Numbered from the stretch's first letter, positions 1-6,908 are shown. The stretch: DNA of 8,772 nucleotides from Alienimonas sp043951915 (GCF_043951915.1 NZ_JBINJD010000192.1:1-8772), one strand, 5' to 3'. The notes: generated by a model from the sequence alone, not told the origin. Made by a program: numbers and translations.

Positions 1-422
1 CCGCCGCCCCCGCCGCCGGACCCGGCGCTGCCGGCGCCGGCGCCGCCGCCCCCGGACAAACGATCCCCACGGGTGTCGTTCGTGCCGTCGTCGCCGCGGT
101 CGGAGTAGCTGGAGCCGTCGCCGCCGCCGTAGCCGCTGGCGCCGTTCCAGCCGTTCTGGCCGTCGCCGCCGGTGGCGTCGCCGTTGAGGTCCGCCCAGGC
201 GTCCGCCCCGTTCGTGCCGTTGGCGCCGTCGAGGGGATGGTAGCCGGGCGTACCGGCCGCCCCGCCCATCCCCGTGCCGCCGTCGGCCCGCTCCGTGTTG
301 TAGTAGCCGGACTGGCCGTCCTGTCCGTCGCCGCCCCGGGTGCCGGACGTGCCGGGCCCCCCGCCGACGCCGGGCGTGCCGGTGGCGAGACCGGCGTCGC
401 CGCCGCCCGCCACGCCGGTGGT
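1..422 (-). repeat. Low-complexity Gly-rich coding region
   Basis: This part of the Gly-rich gene encodes residues from about 159 onward and consists largely of GGC/GGG/GGT codons alternating with GAC, ACG, AAC and GCC. Related units recur imperfectly: GGDGQDGQSGYY is followed by GGDGQNGWNGASGYG, and GTPG occurs twice. At the window edge the protein becomes almost only Gly, Ala and Ser. The spacing is irregular, so it is not a perfect tandem repeat. Such DNA can expand or contract and is prone to assembly error. Confidence 0.6.
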
Positions 423-896
423 GCCGACCGCGGAGACGTCGAAGGTCGCGTCGGCCGCGACGTGAATATCGCCGGTCGCCGTGACCGACAGCGGTCGCGT
501 GCCGACGGCCTTCACCGTGTTGTTCGCCAGGAACGCGAGGTTTCCGCTGAAGGTCCAGCGGCCGATCTCGCCGCCCTGATCGTCGACGACCGTTTCGTAG
601 TGGAAGGTCGTGCCGTTCAGGTCCGTCACGGCGGTGCGGGCGCCGCCGTTCACGTTCGGATCGGTGACGTAGACGGTCCCGCTGGCGCTATCGAACTCGA
701 TCGTTCGACCGGGGAGGAGCACGCCGAAGGCCGTCGCGGAACTCATCGAGAATGCGGCCACGAACGCGGCGGCCGGCAACCAGGGCAACGCCCGGCGGAA
801 CCACCGACGAACCGTCCAAGGACGAGCCACGGCGCCGAGTCGAACCGCCCAGCAATGGCGGGTGGAGGTGAACCGAGACGCAAAAGAGCGGCGCAT
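1..896 (-). CDS. Secreted Gly-rich, partly collagen-like protein (3' end beyond window)
   Basis: An open frame of about 298 codons starts at the ATG at 896-894 and runs off base 1 without a stop, so the C-terminus is missing. Residues 30-35 are Arg-rich and are followed by a hydrophobic core (36-50) and an Ala-Thr-Ala site at 54-56, which makes a Sec signal peptide. Residues 57-157 are rich in Thr, Val, Asp and Asn and look beta-rich (for example FDSASGTVYV at 68-77 and DIHVAADATFDVS at 143-155). From about 159 to the edge the protein is dominated by Gly with Asp, Asn, Ser and Thr, and includes short Gly-X-Y runs such as GTSGTRGGDGQDGQSG. This resembles secreted adhesin or beta-helix proteins with glycine-rich loops; I do not recognise a named family. 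The 35-residue n-region is long, and a GTG at 830 (residue 23) would give a more usual signal peptide. No Shine-Dalgarno sequence is visible at either start. Exported and probably surface or matrix material; function unknown. Confidence 0.75.
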   Translation of the reverse strand, partial: MRRSFASRFTSTRHCWAVRLGAVARPWTVRRWFRRALPWLPAAAFVAAFSMSSATAFGVLLPGRTIEFDSASGTVYVTDPNVNGGARTAVTDLNGTTFHYETVVDDQGGEIGRWTFSGNLAFLANNTVKAVGTRPLSVTATGDIHVAADATFDVSAVGTTGVAGGGDAGLATGTPGVGGGPGTSGTRGGDGQDGQSGYYNTERADGGTGMGGAAGTPGYHPLDGANGTNGADAWADLNGDATGGDGQNGWNGASGYGGGDGSSYSDRGDDGTNDTRGDRLSGGGGAGAGSAGSGGGGG

Positions 897-1177
897 CCGT
901 GCAACAATCTGGAAACTGAGTGGGGAGCCCCCCGCAGCGATCGACAGCGTTCGATCCCGCGCGGAACACACTGCGCGGGACTGTTCGGTTAGTCCTGACG
1001 GCGCCGCGGAAGATCGTCGTGCCTCTTCGAAGCGGATGAGGGATTCCCCGGTGTGGAGCGGTTTTCCCCCAGATGACGCTCGGCCGCGACGAAACGGCAG
1101 TTCCGCTGCGCCGAACGCCGCTCAAGTCGGGGCGGACCGGCGCCGACGGAGCCGTTTCTCGCCCGTCCGGAGACGGT
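897..1177. other. Intergenic gap between sulfatase and Gly-rich gene
   Basis: I see no convincing gene here; the frames that cross it are Arg/Pro-rich and look like out-of-frame GC-rich sequence. Three small dyads are visible. Read on the minus strand, one base after the sulfatase stop, CCGTC-TCCG-GACGG (1176-1163) could fold as a tight tetraloop hairpin, but no T-run follows, so a terminator is only possible. CCGCGC...GCGCGG (957-978, 10-base loop) and GGACT...AGTCC (978-995) lie side by side in what would be the leader of the Gly-rich gene. No clear -35/-10 pair was found. The 281-base length suggests the Gly-rich gene may have its own promoter rather than belonging to the upstream operon. 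Confidence 0.4.
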
Positions 1178-2743
1178 TCAGCGGGGCCGCTCCCGCGTCG
1201 GCTCGGCGCCGACGCCGCGAATCTCGGTGAAGCCGCGGGCGGGATCGAAGGCCGGATTGGGACCGGGAATCGTCGCCCCGCTCGCCGTGATCCAGTCGCG
1301 AAGCAGCGTGTTGAGCTCCGCGGCGATCTCGGGCCGGGCCGCCGCGAGATCGACCTGTTCCCCCGGGTCGGCCGCAAGGTCGTACAGCTCCGCCGCCGGC
1401 CCGACGCGGTACACGCCGGCGTCCTCTCCGGCCGACCGGCCGGGCGCGTCCCCGCCGTCGATGCGATCGCCGAAGAACGCGATCAGCTTCCACTGCCCCC
1501 GCACCACCGAGGCGCCCGGCGTCAGCCCCCAGCGGAGGTCGTAGAAGGGGCAGTACTGGTACACCGGCCGATCAGCGAGGAGGGCCGTCGACTCGCCCGT
1601 CAGCGCCGGCGAAAGATCGACGCCGGCGAGGGCCGCGTTCTCAGGGAGCGACGCGACCTCCGCCCCCGCCAGCGAGAGCAGCGTGGGGGCGAGGTCCACC
1701 GCATGCACCGGCTCCGTCACGACCCGCCCCGCTCCGATCCCCGGTCCGGCGGCGATCAACGGGACCCGCACGCCGCCCTCGTAGAGCGACCCCTTCCCCT
1801 CCCGCAGCGGTGCGTTGTCGTACTGCCGTTCGACGGCGGGCAGCGTCGCCCCGGGCTCCGCCGACGGCAGGTCGGTCCCGCCCAGCTTCACGTCGACCCC
1901 GCCGTTATCGCTGAGGAAGACGATCACGGTCTCCTCCGCTTCGCCGAGGCACTCCAGCCCCGCGGTCAGTCTGCCGACGGAGGCGTCGAGATGATCCAGC
2001 AGGGCGAGATAGGTCGCGTTGCGACGGCCTTCCTCGGGGGTGCCGAGGGCCAAGTACTTCTCCACAAGCGGCTCGGGCGCCACGACCTTGCCGTGCACCG
2101 CGTGGTGGGAGAGCAGGCAGAACCACGGGCGATCGCGGTTCCGTTCCACGAACGCGAGCGTCTGCTCGGTCAACAGGTCCACGCCGCGATCGGCGCCGGG
2201 TTCGAACTGCTCCGGGCCGACTGGCGGCGGGGCGTGGTCGAAGCCGTAACGCGTGGCCGCGGCGGGGTTGAGGCCGATGTAGTTGCCGTCCTCGCCGTTG
2301 GTGAGGTGCCACTTCCCGGCGATCGCGGTGACGTAGCCAGCCTCCCGCAGCGCCTTGGGGAAGGTCCAGGCGTCTCGCGGCAGATTCGCCCGGAACGACG
2401 GTTCCTCCACCCGGGCGAAGGGGTAGCCGTACGGCCCGATGACGTGCCACATGCGGTGGCCCGGCGCGTACCGGCCGGTCAGCAGCGTGGCCCGGGTGGG
2501 CGTGCACTGCGGGGTGACGTAGGCCCGCGTGAACCGCGTCCCGCGGGCGGCGAGGGCGTCGAGGTGCGGCGTCGGGACCTTGTCGCCGCCGTAGCTGCCG
2601 AGCGTGGGCCAGCCCTGGTCGTCGGTGAGGATCACCAGCAGGTTCGGCGGTCCGCCCTCCCCCGCGCCGGCTCGGTCCGCACCGGCGCCCAGCAGGGCCG
2701 CGAGGGCGGCGAGGGACGAAACGAGCGACGGGCGGCGACGCAC
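1178..2743 (-). CDS. Secreted sulfatase (arylsulfatase-type, FGly-dependent)
   Basis: A 521-residue exported sulfatase of the alkaline-phosphatase superfamily that hydrolyses sulfate esters. Residues 1-22 form a Sec signal peptide (RRR, then an Ala/Leu core). Metal-site Asp41-Asp42 lie in ILTDDQGW. The sulfatase signature C-x-P-x-R is at 80-84 (CTPTR) and continues TLLTGRYAPG; Cys80 is the residue expected to be converted to formylglycine. GKWHL (143-147), SHHAVHGK (212-219), the second metal pair in SDNGG (Asp279, Asn280) and GKGSLYEGGVRVP (316-328, Lys317) are all in the expected order, so the active site looks intact and the length is normal. Cys80 (not Ser) would require an FGE- or anSME-type maturation enzyme, which is not in this window. 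Start: the codon at 2743 is GTG, supported by GGAG six bases upstream, and no ATG lies before residue 98. It is third in a probable operon, 73 bases after the HXXSHH gene. The substrate is unknown; a sulfated polysaccharide is a reasonable guess for a planctomycete. Confidence 0.95.
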   Translation of the reverse strand: MRRRPSLVSSLAALAALLGAGADRAGAGEGGPPNLLVILTDDQGWPTLGSYGGDKVPTPHLDALAARGTRFTRAYVTPQCTPTRATLLTGRYAPGHRMWHVIGPYGYPFARVEEPSFRANLPRDAWTFPKALREAGYVTAIAGKWHLTNGEDGNYIGLNPAAATRYGFDHAPPPVGPEQFEPGADRGVDLLTEQTLAFVERNRDRPWFCLLSHHAVHGKVVAPEPLVEKYLALGTPEEGRRNATYLALLDHLDASVGRLTAGLECLGEAEETVIVFLSDNGGVDVKLGGTDLPSAEPGATLPAVERQYDNAPLREGKGSLYEGGVRVPLIAAGPGIGAGRVVTEPVHAVDLAPTLLSLAGAEVASLPENAALAGVDLSPALTGESTALLADRPVYQYCPFYDLRWGLTPGASVVRGQWKLIAFFGDRIDGGDAPGRSAGEDAGVYRVGPAAELYDLAADPGEQVDLAAARPEIAAELNTLLRDWITASGATIPGPNPAFDPARGFTEIRGVGAEPTRERPR

Positions 2744-2749
2744 GGCGGA

Positions 2750-2753
2750 CTCC
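2750..2753 (-). promoter_or_regulatory. Shine-Dalgarno GGAG for sulfatase GTG start
   Basis: Read on the minus strand, GGAG is followed by six bases (TCCGCC) and then the GTG at 2743-2741. The ideal spacing decides in favour of this non-ATG start. Comparable sites are not seen before the other genes in the window. Confidence 0.55.
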
Positions 2754-2816
2754 GGGGGGCGAGGCCGCCGGAAGGTAGCGCCGCCGCCGAACCGTCGCCC
2801 GGGCGGCCGGAGCGGC

Positions 2817-4088
2817 TTAGAGGTCGACGCCCCGCACCCCGGCGGCGGTGCTGCTGCCGAACGCGTCCGTCTCGATGCCCATCCGTTGCTCCAGTGCGAC
2901 GAACAGGTTGGAGAGCGGCGTGTTGTTTTCGGCGTCGTGGGCGGCGTAGCCGGTGTGCTTCAGGCCGCCGCCGACCAAGAGGATCGGCAGGTTCCGCCAA
3001 TCGTGGGCGCTGGCGTTGCCGAGGTTCGAGCCGAACAGCGCCGCCGTGCCGTCCAGCACGCTGCCGCCGGCCTCCGTCGTGCCGGCGAGGCGGGTGAGGA
3101 ACGTGTTGAACTCCTTCAGTTCCGCCTCCTCGATCAGCCGGAGTTCGGCGATCTTCTCCTCGTCCTTGCCGTGGTGGGAGAGGTTGTGCCAGTCGGTGTT
3201 GACGCCCTCGATGTTCGACGGCGGGGCGTTCATGGCGCCGAGGGAGAAGGTCGCCACGCGGGAGCTGTCCGTCTCGAACGCCAGCGCGATCAGTTCGTAC
3301 ATCAGCCGCTGGCGGGCGGTGATGTCGGCCTTGTCGGCGACGTCCTCCATCGGCTCCCGGTCGACCTGCGGCTTGGGCCGCGTCGCCCAGCCCTCGGACT
3401 GGCCGATGCGGACCTCCAGGTCCCGAACCGCGGTGAAGTACTCGTCCAGCTTGGCCTTGTCGCGGGGGCCGACCCGGCGGTTGAGGCGTTGGGCGTCGAC
3501 GCTGACGGCGTCGAGGATGCTCTTGCCGCGGCTGAGGTCCCGCACTTGCCGGCGGACCTCCTCCGGGGAGCCGTCCACGAACAGCTGCTTGAACACCTTC
3601 GCGGGGGAGCCCTCCGCCGGCAGGTTCACGCCGTTCGCAGTCCAGGAGAGCGAGGCCCCGCCGTTGGCGAGGTTCAGGAACGGCAGCCGCGTCGTCCCGC
3701 CGAGGCGTTGCGCCATCACCTGATCGACGGAGATCGTGTTGCGGAACCCCGCCAGCCCCGGCCGCGGGGCGCTGGTGAGCCAGGTCATCTCGGAGGCGTG
3801 GCCGTTGTTGCCGCTTTGCTCCGGGTGGGAGAGGCCGGACAGCAGCGTGTAGTTGCCGCGGTGCGCCTCGATCAGTTTGAGGTAGGGCGTGCTCTCGTGG
3901 TTCGGACCTTCTGTCTTCGGGAAGAAGTGCGGGCCGTGGAAGCCGAGGCTGCCGTTGATGAACACCGTCCGCTTCGGCTGCTCCGGCGCCGCGACGCGGG
4001 CGAACGCGGGCCGCATCGCCCCCAGCAGCGGGAGCGACAGGGCGGCCCCGGCGCCGCGGAGGAACGTGCGACGGTGGAGAGCGGGCAT
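2817..4088 (-). CDS. HXXSHH / DUF1552 family Tat-exported protein
   Basis: A 423-residue protein of the DUF1552 (HXXSHH) family, common in planctomycetes and of unknown biochemistry. The N-terminus has a twin-arginine signal, RRTFLRG at 6-12, followed by a hydrophobic stretch (13-25) and an Ala-Phe-Ala site near 28-30. The family-naming motif is present as HNLSHH at 301-306 (DNA 3188-3171). The C-terminal part holds LFGSNLGNASAHDW and NLPILLVGGG, also typical. Tat export suggests that it folds or takes a cofactor in the cytoplasm before export. Start: I chose the ATG at 4088 because it sits just before the Tat motif. The same frame is open up to a GTG at 4181, but that would put a Pro/Arg-rich tail of 31 residues ahead of the signal and overlap the upstream stop codon. 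It lies 92 bases after the DUF1592-type gene, the usual partner of this family, and 73 bases before the sulfatase. No Shine-Dalgarno sequence is visible, so translation may depend on readthrough from the upstream gene. Confidence 0.93.
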   Translation of the reverse strand: MPALHRRTFLRGAGAALSLPLLGAMRPAFARVAAPEQPKRTVFINGSLGFHGPHFFPKTEGPNHESTPYLKLIEAHRGNYTLLSGLSHPEQSGNNGHASEMTWLTSAPRPGLAGFRNTISVDQVMAQRLGGTTRLPFLNLANGGASLSWTANGVNLPAEGSPAKVFKQLFVDGSPEEVRRQVRDLSRGKSILDAVSVDAQRLNRRVGPRDKAKLDEYFTAVRDLEVRIGQSEGWATRPKPQVDREPMEDVADKADITARQRLMYELIALAFETDSSRVATFSLGAMNAPPSNIEGVNTDWHNLSHHGKDEEKIAELRLIEEAELKEFNTFLTRLAGTTEAGGSVLDGTAALFGSNLGNASAHDWRNLPILLVGGGLKHTGYAAHDAENNTPLSNLFVALEQRMGIETDAFGSSTAAGVRGVDL

Positions 4089-4180
4089 CGGCGGGCGCGG
4101 AGGGGACGGAAGCGGTTGAGGAATGCTAACGGACACGGCGGTCTCACGGATCGCTTCACGACGGCCGCGGACGGGACGCA

Positions 4181-6625
4181 CTACTTGCCGCGGAAAATCT
4201 CGCTCTGCACGCAGAGGTGCAGAAGCTCCCGCACCCGGTGGCCGGAGCGGGCGCTTCGCTCCACGATGCGATCCAGCTCCGGCCGGTCGCTGAACCCGAG
4301 TTCCCGGCCGATGCCGAACGTGAGTAGTTTTTCGGCGAGGGTACGGGCCAGGCGATCGTCGTCCTCGGCGAGCAGGCGTTGGAAGTCCGCGAAGCCGCGG
4401 AATGATCGGCCGTCCGCGGTGACGCCGGAGGCGTCCACCGGCGGGCCGAGCCGGTAGCGGACGCCGCGGCCGTTCACCCGCACGTTGACCTTCTCCCCTT
4501 CGCCCAGGGACCGGTATCGCTCCCGCAGGCCGCCGATCGGGTTGAACTCCTCCAGGGCGAAGCCGGGAGGGTCGATCTTGTTGTGGCAGGACTGGCAGTC
4601 GCCGCTGGAGCGGTGGGCGGCGAGCAGCTCCCGCAGCGTGCTGGTGCCGCGGGTGTCCGGCTCCACGCCCGGGATGCCCGGCGGCGGGGGCGACGGCGGC
4701 GTCCCGAGCAGTCGCTCCAAGACCCAGACCCCCCGCACCACCGGGCTGGTGTTCGTGCCGTTGGCCGTCACCTTCAGCACGGCGGCCTGGGTGAGCAGTC
4801 CGCCGCGGACGCGGGCGGGGCCGCTGTCCGGCAGGTCCACCTCACGGATCTCAGGCCCCTCGACGCCGGGGAGGCCGTACAGCTCCGCCAGGCGGGCGTT
4901 CACCATCGCGTAGTCCGGCGCGACCAGATCCCGCACCGGCCGGTCCTGCGTGAACAGCTTGTCGAGGAACGCCAGCGTTTCGAGCGGCATGCTCCAGCGG
5001 AGGTACGGGTCGAACTCCGGGAAGAGCGTCTCGTCCGGGGCGGTGAAATCGATCTCCCGCAGGTCGAGCCAGGCGGCGGCGAAGTCCTGCAGGAAGCGGT
5101 CGTTGCGGCGGTCGTCCAACAGGCGGTCGATCTGCGTCCGCAGGACGGCCGGATCGGCCAGCCGACCGGACTCCGCCAGCCGCCGCAGTTCTTCGTCCGG
5201 GGCGGTGCGGGTCAGGAAGTAGGCCAGCCGGGAGGCGAGGGCGTGCTGATCGATGCGGCCCTGCCTGTCGACCGGTTCGTCCAGAAACAGGAACCGCGGC
5301 GAGCAGAGCAGCGCCGTGAACGCCACCTTCAGAGCCGGCTCGAACTCCGTCCCGCTCTCCCGTTCCGCCTTGTACAGGGCGACGTACGGTCCGACCTCAG
5401 CCGGTTCGACCGGCCGGCGGAAGACCTCCGCGGCCACCCGGGCGAGGCTGTCGCGGGCGGCGTCGGTGGCGGCCTGTTCGTTCGGAAAGACGTATTCGAA
5501 CTGCGGCCGGTACCAGCTTTTCTCCCGCTGGCCGGGATTGGAGGGCATCCTCTCCCGCCGGTCGATGCCGGCGAAAATCAACTCGTGCCCGCGGCTGGGC
5601 CAGGGCTCGGGCAGGCGTTCCTCCGTCACGTCGAGGATCGCCAGGCCGGGGCCCTGGTACTCGTCGATCGGGGGGCGTTGCCGGGCGTTCGGCAGGTTCA
5701 GACCGATCGGCTCGATCTGGATCATGTATCGGTCGCCCAGATCCGCCTCGAAACTGATCTCGAACGCGTCGCCCGGCTGGCCGGCGGGCATTGTGAAATA
5801 GCCGTAGAACGGCTTGTCCGAGCCGCGGGCGAAACTGGTGCCGTTGACGGAGAACGTCAGCGGTTCGCCCTCCGTCTGAAAGGCGTAGCCGCGGACGGTC
5901 ACCCGGTGCGGGCCGGGAACCTTCGGATCGGTCCCCCGCAGCATGCCGGACGGGTATCCGCCGGTGTTGTAGCGGACGACAGCCCCGTCCGGCAGCTTCC
6001 GCCAGACGTCGCCGAGGAACCGCTCCGCCTCGCGGGTGTCGGCGTAACTGACGACGATCGGGTCCGGGTTCGGCGGGGCGATCGTGCTGACGACGGCGGC
6101 GTCCCAGACCAGGCCGGCCGCTTCGATGTACCGATCAAGGTGCGTCGCGGAGACGGAGAGGGCGTCGCCGACGGTGTCGAACTCATGGCTGCGGCCGTCT
6201 TCGGGCAGCAGGCCGGCGAAGTCGAGGTTCGTGCCGAACGTGTCGTTCAGCGTGTTCTGATACTCCCGCCGGTTCAGCCGCCGCAGGGCGGTCTCCCGCA
6301 CCGCGGCGTGGGCGTCGTGCAGGCTCCGCCGCAGCGGTTTGAGCGTCGCCCGCAGTTCGTGGGCCGCCGGCCGGGGCATCTCCGCGGGGGGCATCTCGCC
6401 CGACTCGATGCGATCGAACACCCGCTCCCACTGGGCGAAGACTGCCAGGTCCGCGAGGTCGGCGGTGAGCGTGTCGAAGTCCAGCCCGGCCTCGGCGAAC
6501 TCGCCCGTGTGGCAGTCGGCGCAGTGGGCTCGCACGAACGCGGCCGTTTCCGTGCGGACGTCGGCCGACAGGGCCGCGGGGGCGAACAGCAACGCCGCGA
6601 GAGCGGCGAGCGGGCGTTTCTTCAT
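4181..6625 (-). CDS. Planctomycete cytochrome / DUF1592-type exported haem protein
   Basis: An 814-residue exported multidomain protein. Residues 1-21 are a Sec signal peptide (KKR, Ala/Leu core, Ala-Leu-Ser-Ala site). Next comes a planctomycete cytochrome C-type domain with a haem-binding CADCH at 35-39 and a GEMPP at 76-80, whose Met78 may be the distal haem ligand. The order after that is: DUF1587 (about 113-176, starting LRRLNRREYQNTL); a beta-rich segment of about 200 residues (180-380) that I cannot assign; DUF1595 (about 385-450); DUF1592 (about 458-590); DUF1588 (about 607-705), which contains a second haem motif, CQSCH, at 677-681 followed by DPPGFALEEFNPIGG; and DUF1585 (about 745-812). 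Domain order and length fit full-length family members. It may bind two c-type haems; redox partner and reaction are unknown. It is the first gene of the minus-strand unit and precedes the DUF1552 gene, an arrangement recurrent in planctomycetes. The ATG at 6625 follows closely a predicted promoter, which suggests a leaderless mRNA. Confidence 0.94.
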   Translation of the reverse strand: MKKRPLAALAALLFAPAALSADVRTETAAFVRAHCADCHTGEFAEAGLDFDTLTADLADLAVFAQWERVFDRIESGEMPPAEMPRPAAHELRATLKPLRRSLHDAHAAVRETALRRLNRREYQNTLNDTFGTNLDFAGLLPEDGRSHEFDTVGDALSVSATHLDRYIEAAGLVWDAAVVSTIAPPNPDPIVVSYADTREAERFLGDVWRKLPDGAVVRYNTGGYPSGMLRGTDPKVPGPHRVTVRGYAFQTEGEPLTFSVNGTSFARGSDKPFYGYFTMPAGQPGDAFEISFEADLGDRYMIQIEPIGLNLPNARQRPPIDEYQGPGLAILDVTEERLPEPWPSRGHELIFAGIDRRERMPSNPGQREKSWYRPQFEYVFPNEQAATDAARDSLARVAAEVFRRPVEPAEVGPYVALYKAERESGTEFEPALKVAFTALLCSPRFLFLDEPVDRQGRIDQHALASRLAYFLTRTAPDEELRRLAESGRLADPAVLRTQIDRLLDDRRNDRFLQDFAAAWLDLREIDFTAPDETLFPEFDPYLRWSMPLETLAFLDKLFTQDRPVRDLVAPDYAMVNARLAELYGLPGVEGPEIREVDLPDSGPARVRGGLLTQAAVLKVTANGTNTSPVVRGVWVLERLLGTPPSPPPPGIPGVEPDTRGTSTLRELLAAHRSSGDCQSCHNKIDPPGFALEEFNPIGGLRERYRSLGEGEKVNVRVNGRGVRYRLGPPVDASGVTADGRSFRGFADFQRLLAEDDDRLARTLAEKLLTFGIGRELGFSDRPELDRIVERSARSGHRVRELLHLCVQSEIFRGK

Positions 6626-6631
6626 AAATCA

Positions 6632-6660
6632 ATTCTATCCGATGGTCGACCGGCCGTCAC
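6632..6660 (-). promoter_or_regulatory. Sigma-70-like promoter for the DUF1592-DUF1552-sulfatase unit
   Basis: Read on the minus strand: GTGACG (6660-6655, four of six to TTGACA), a 17-base spacer, then TAGAAT (6637-6632, five of six to TATAAT), then TGATTT and the ATG at 6625. The -10 ends seven bases before the A of the start codon, so transcription would begin at or next to the ATG. This AT-rich patch stands out from the GC-rich surroundings. Confidence 0.5.
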
Positions 6661-6701
6661 GGGCCGCCGAGGGCCGCGATCGTCTAGCATGAGAGGACAA
6701 A

Positions 6702-6726
6702 CCGCCCCGTCCCGGCGTCGGGGCGG
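6702..6726. repeat. 8-bp perfect inverted repeat between divergent promoters
   Basis: CCGCCCCG (6702-6709) and CGGGGCGG (6719-6726) are exact reverse complements around a nine-base loop. Downstream on the plus strand is AGCGATTTT, and on the minus strand TTTGTCCTCT. It could be a hairpin that insulates the minus-strand promoter from upstream transcription, or a protein-binding dyad. No gene reads into it in a way that makes it an obvious terminator. Confidence 0.4.
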
Positions 6727-6768
6727 AGCGATTTTGCCGGTCGCCCGCCGCGAAGAATTGTCGCGTTT

Positions 6769-6908
6769 CGACCGCGGTCGGCTGTGGTAAGCTGACGCCT
6801 CAATCTCCCGTTCGGCCGCGAGGTCGGACCTCCGGCCCGTCGCCTCGCCGGATCCGGCCCCTTCCCTTCGCCCGCCGGACCTTTCTTCAGGCAAACGCCC
6901 CGCGGGGC
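6769..6908. repeat. Cluster of four short palindromes upstream of SulP gene
   Basis: The sites are CGACCGCGGTCG (6769-6780), GAGGTC-G-GACCTC (6820-6832), GCCGGATCCGGC (6847-6858) and GCCCCGCGGGGC (6897-6908). All are perfect in both arms. The first lies just upstream of, and would fall in the spacer of, the possible plus-strand promoter, where an operator could act; the other three would lie in the transcribed leader. The four differ in sequence, so they are not copies of one operator, and some may be chance in GC-rich DNA. Confidence 0.4.
6785..6793 (+). promoter_or_regulatory. Possible extended -10 promoter element for SulP gene
   Basis: TGG-TAAGCT matches the extended -10 pattern TGnTAnnnT. 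No good -35 exists at 17 bases (GTTTCG at 6765-6770); a TTGTCG at 6758-6763 is too far upstream. If used, it would give a leader of about 200 bases before the ATG at 7002. Confidence 0.3.

Noticed and set aside
1..422. GC-rich repetitive stretch considered as a CRISPR array or tandem satellite
   Set aside because: There are no constant repeats with unique spacers. The periodicity is explained by Gly-rich codons in a continuous reading frame.
237..992. Plus-strand open frame of 251 codons antisense to the Gly-rich gene
   Set aside because: It is Arg/Gly/Ala-rich with no motif or signal. The minus-strand frame has a clear signal peptide and structured composition, so this is its shadow.
957..995. 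Adjacent dyads CCGCGC/GCGCGG and GGACT/AGTCC, considered as an operator or leader structure of the Gly-rich gene
   Set aside because: The arms are short with long loops, they sit in GC-rich DNA, and no promoter is visible to anchor them.
1163..1176. Tetraloop hairpin CCGTC-TCCG-GACGG just after the sulfatase stop, considered as a terminator
   Set aside because: The stem is only five pairs and no T-run follows (GCGAGAAACGG), so I keep it as a possibility in the gap description rather than a terminator call.
1073..3097. Plus-strand open frame of 674 codons opposite the sulfatase
   Set aside because: The composition is Arg/Gly/Ala-rich without domains, and it overlaps a sulfatase with every catalytic motif in place on the other strand. 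Long antisense frames are normal at this G+C.
2604..6790. Long plus-strand open frames (617 and 735 codons) opposite the DUF1552 and DUF1592-type genes
   Set aside because: They are antisense shadows that are low in complexity and rich in Arg, Val and Gly, whereas the minus-strand products match known families end to end.
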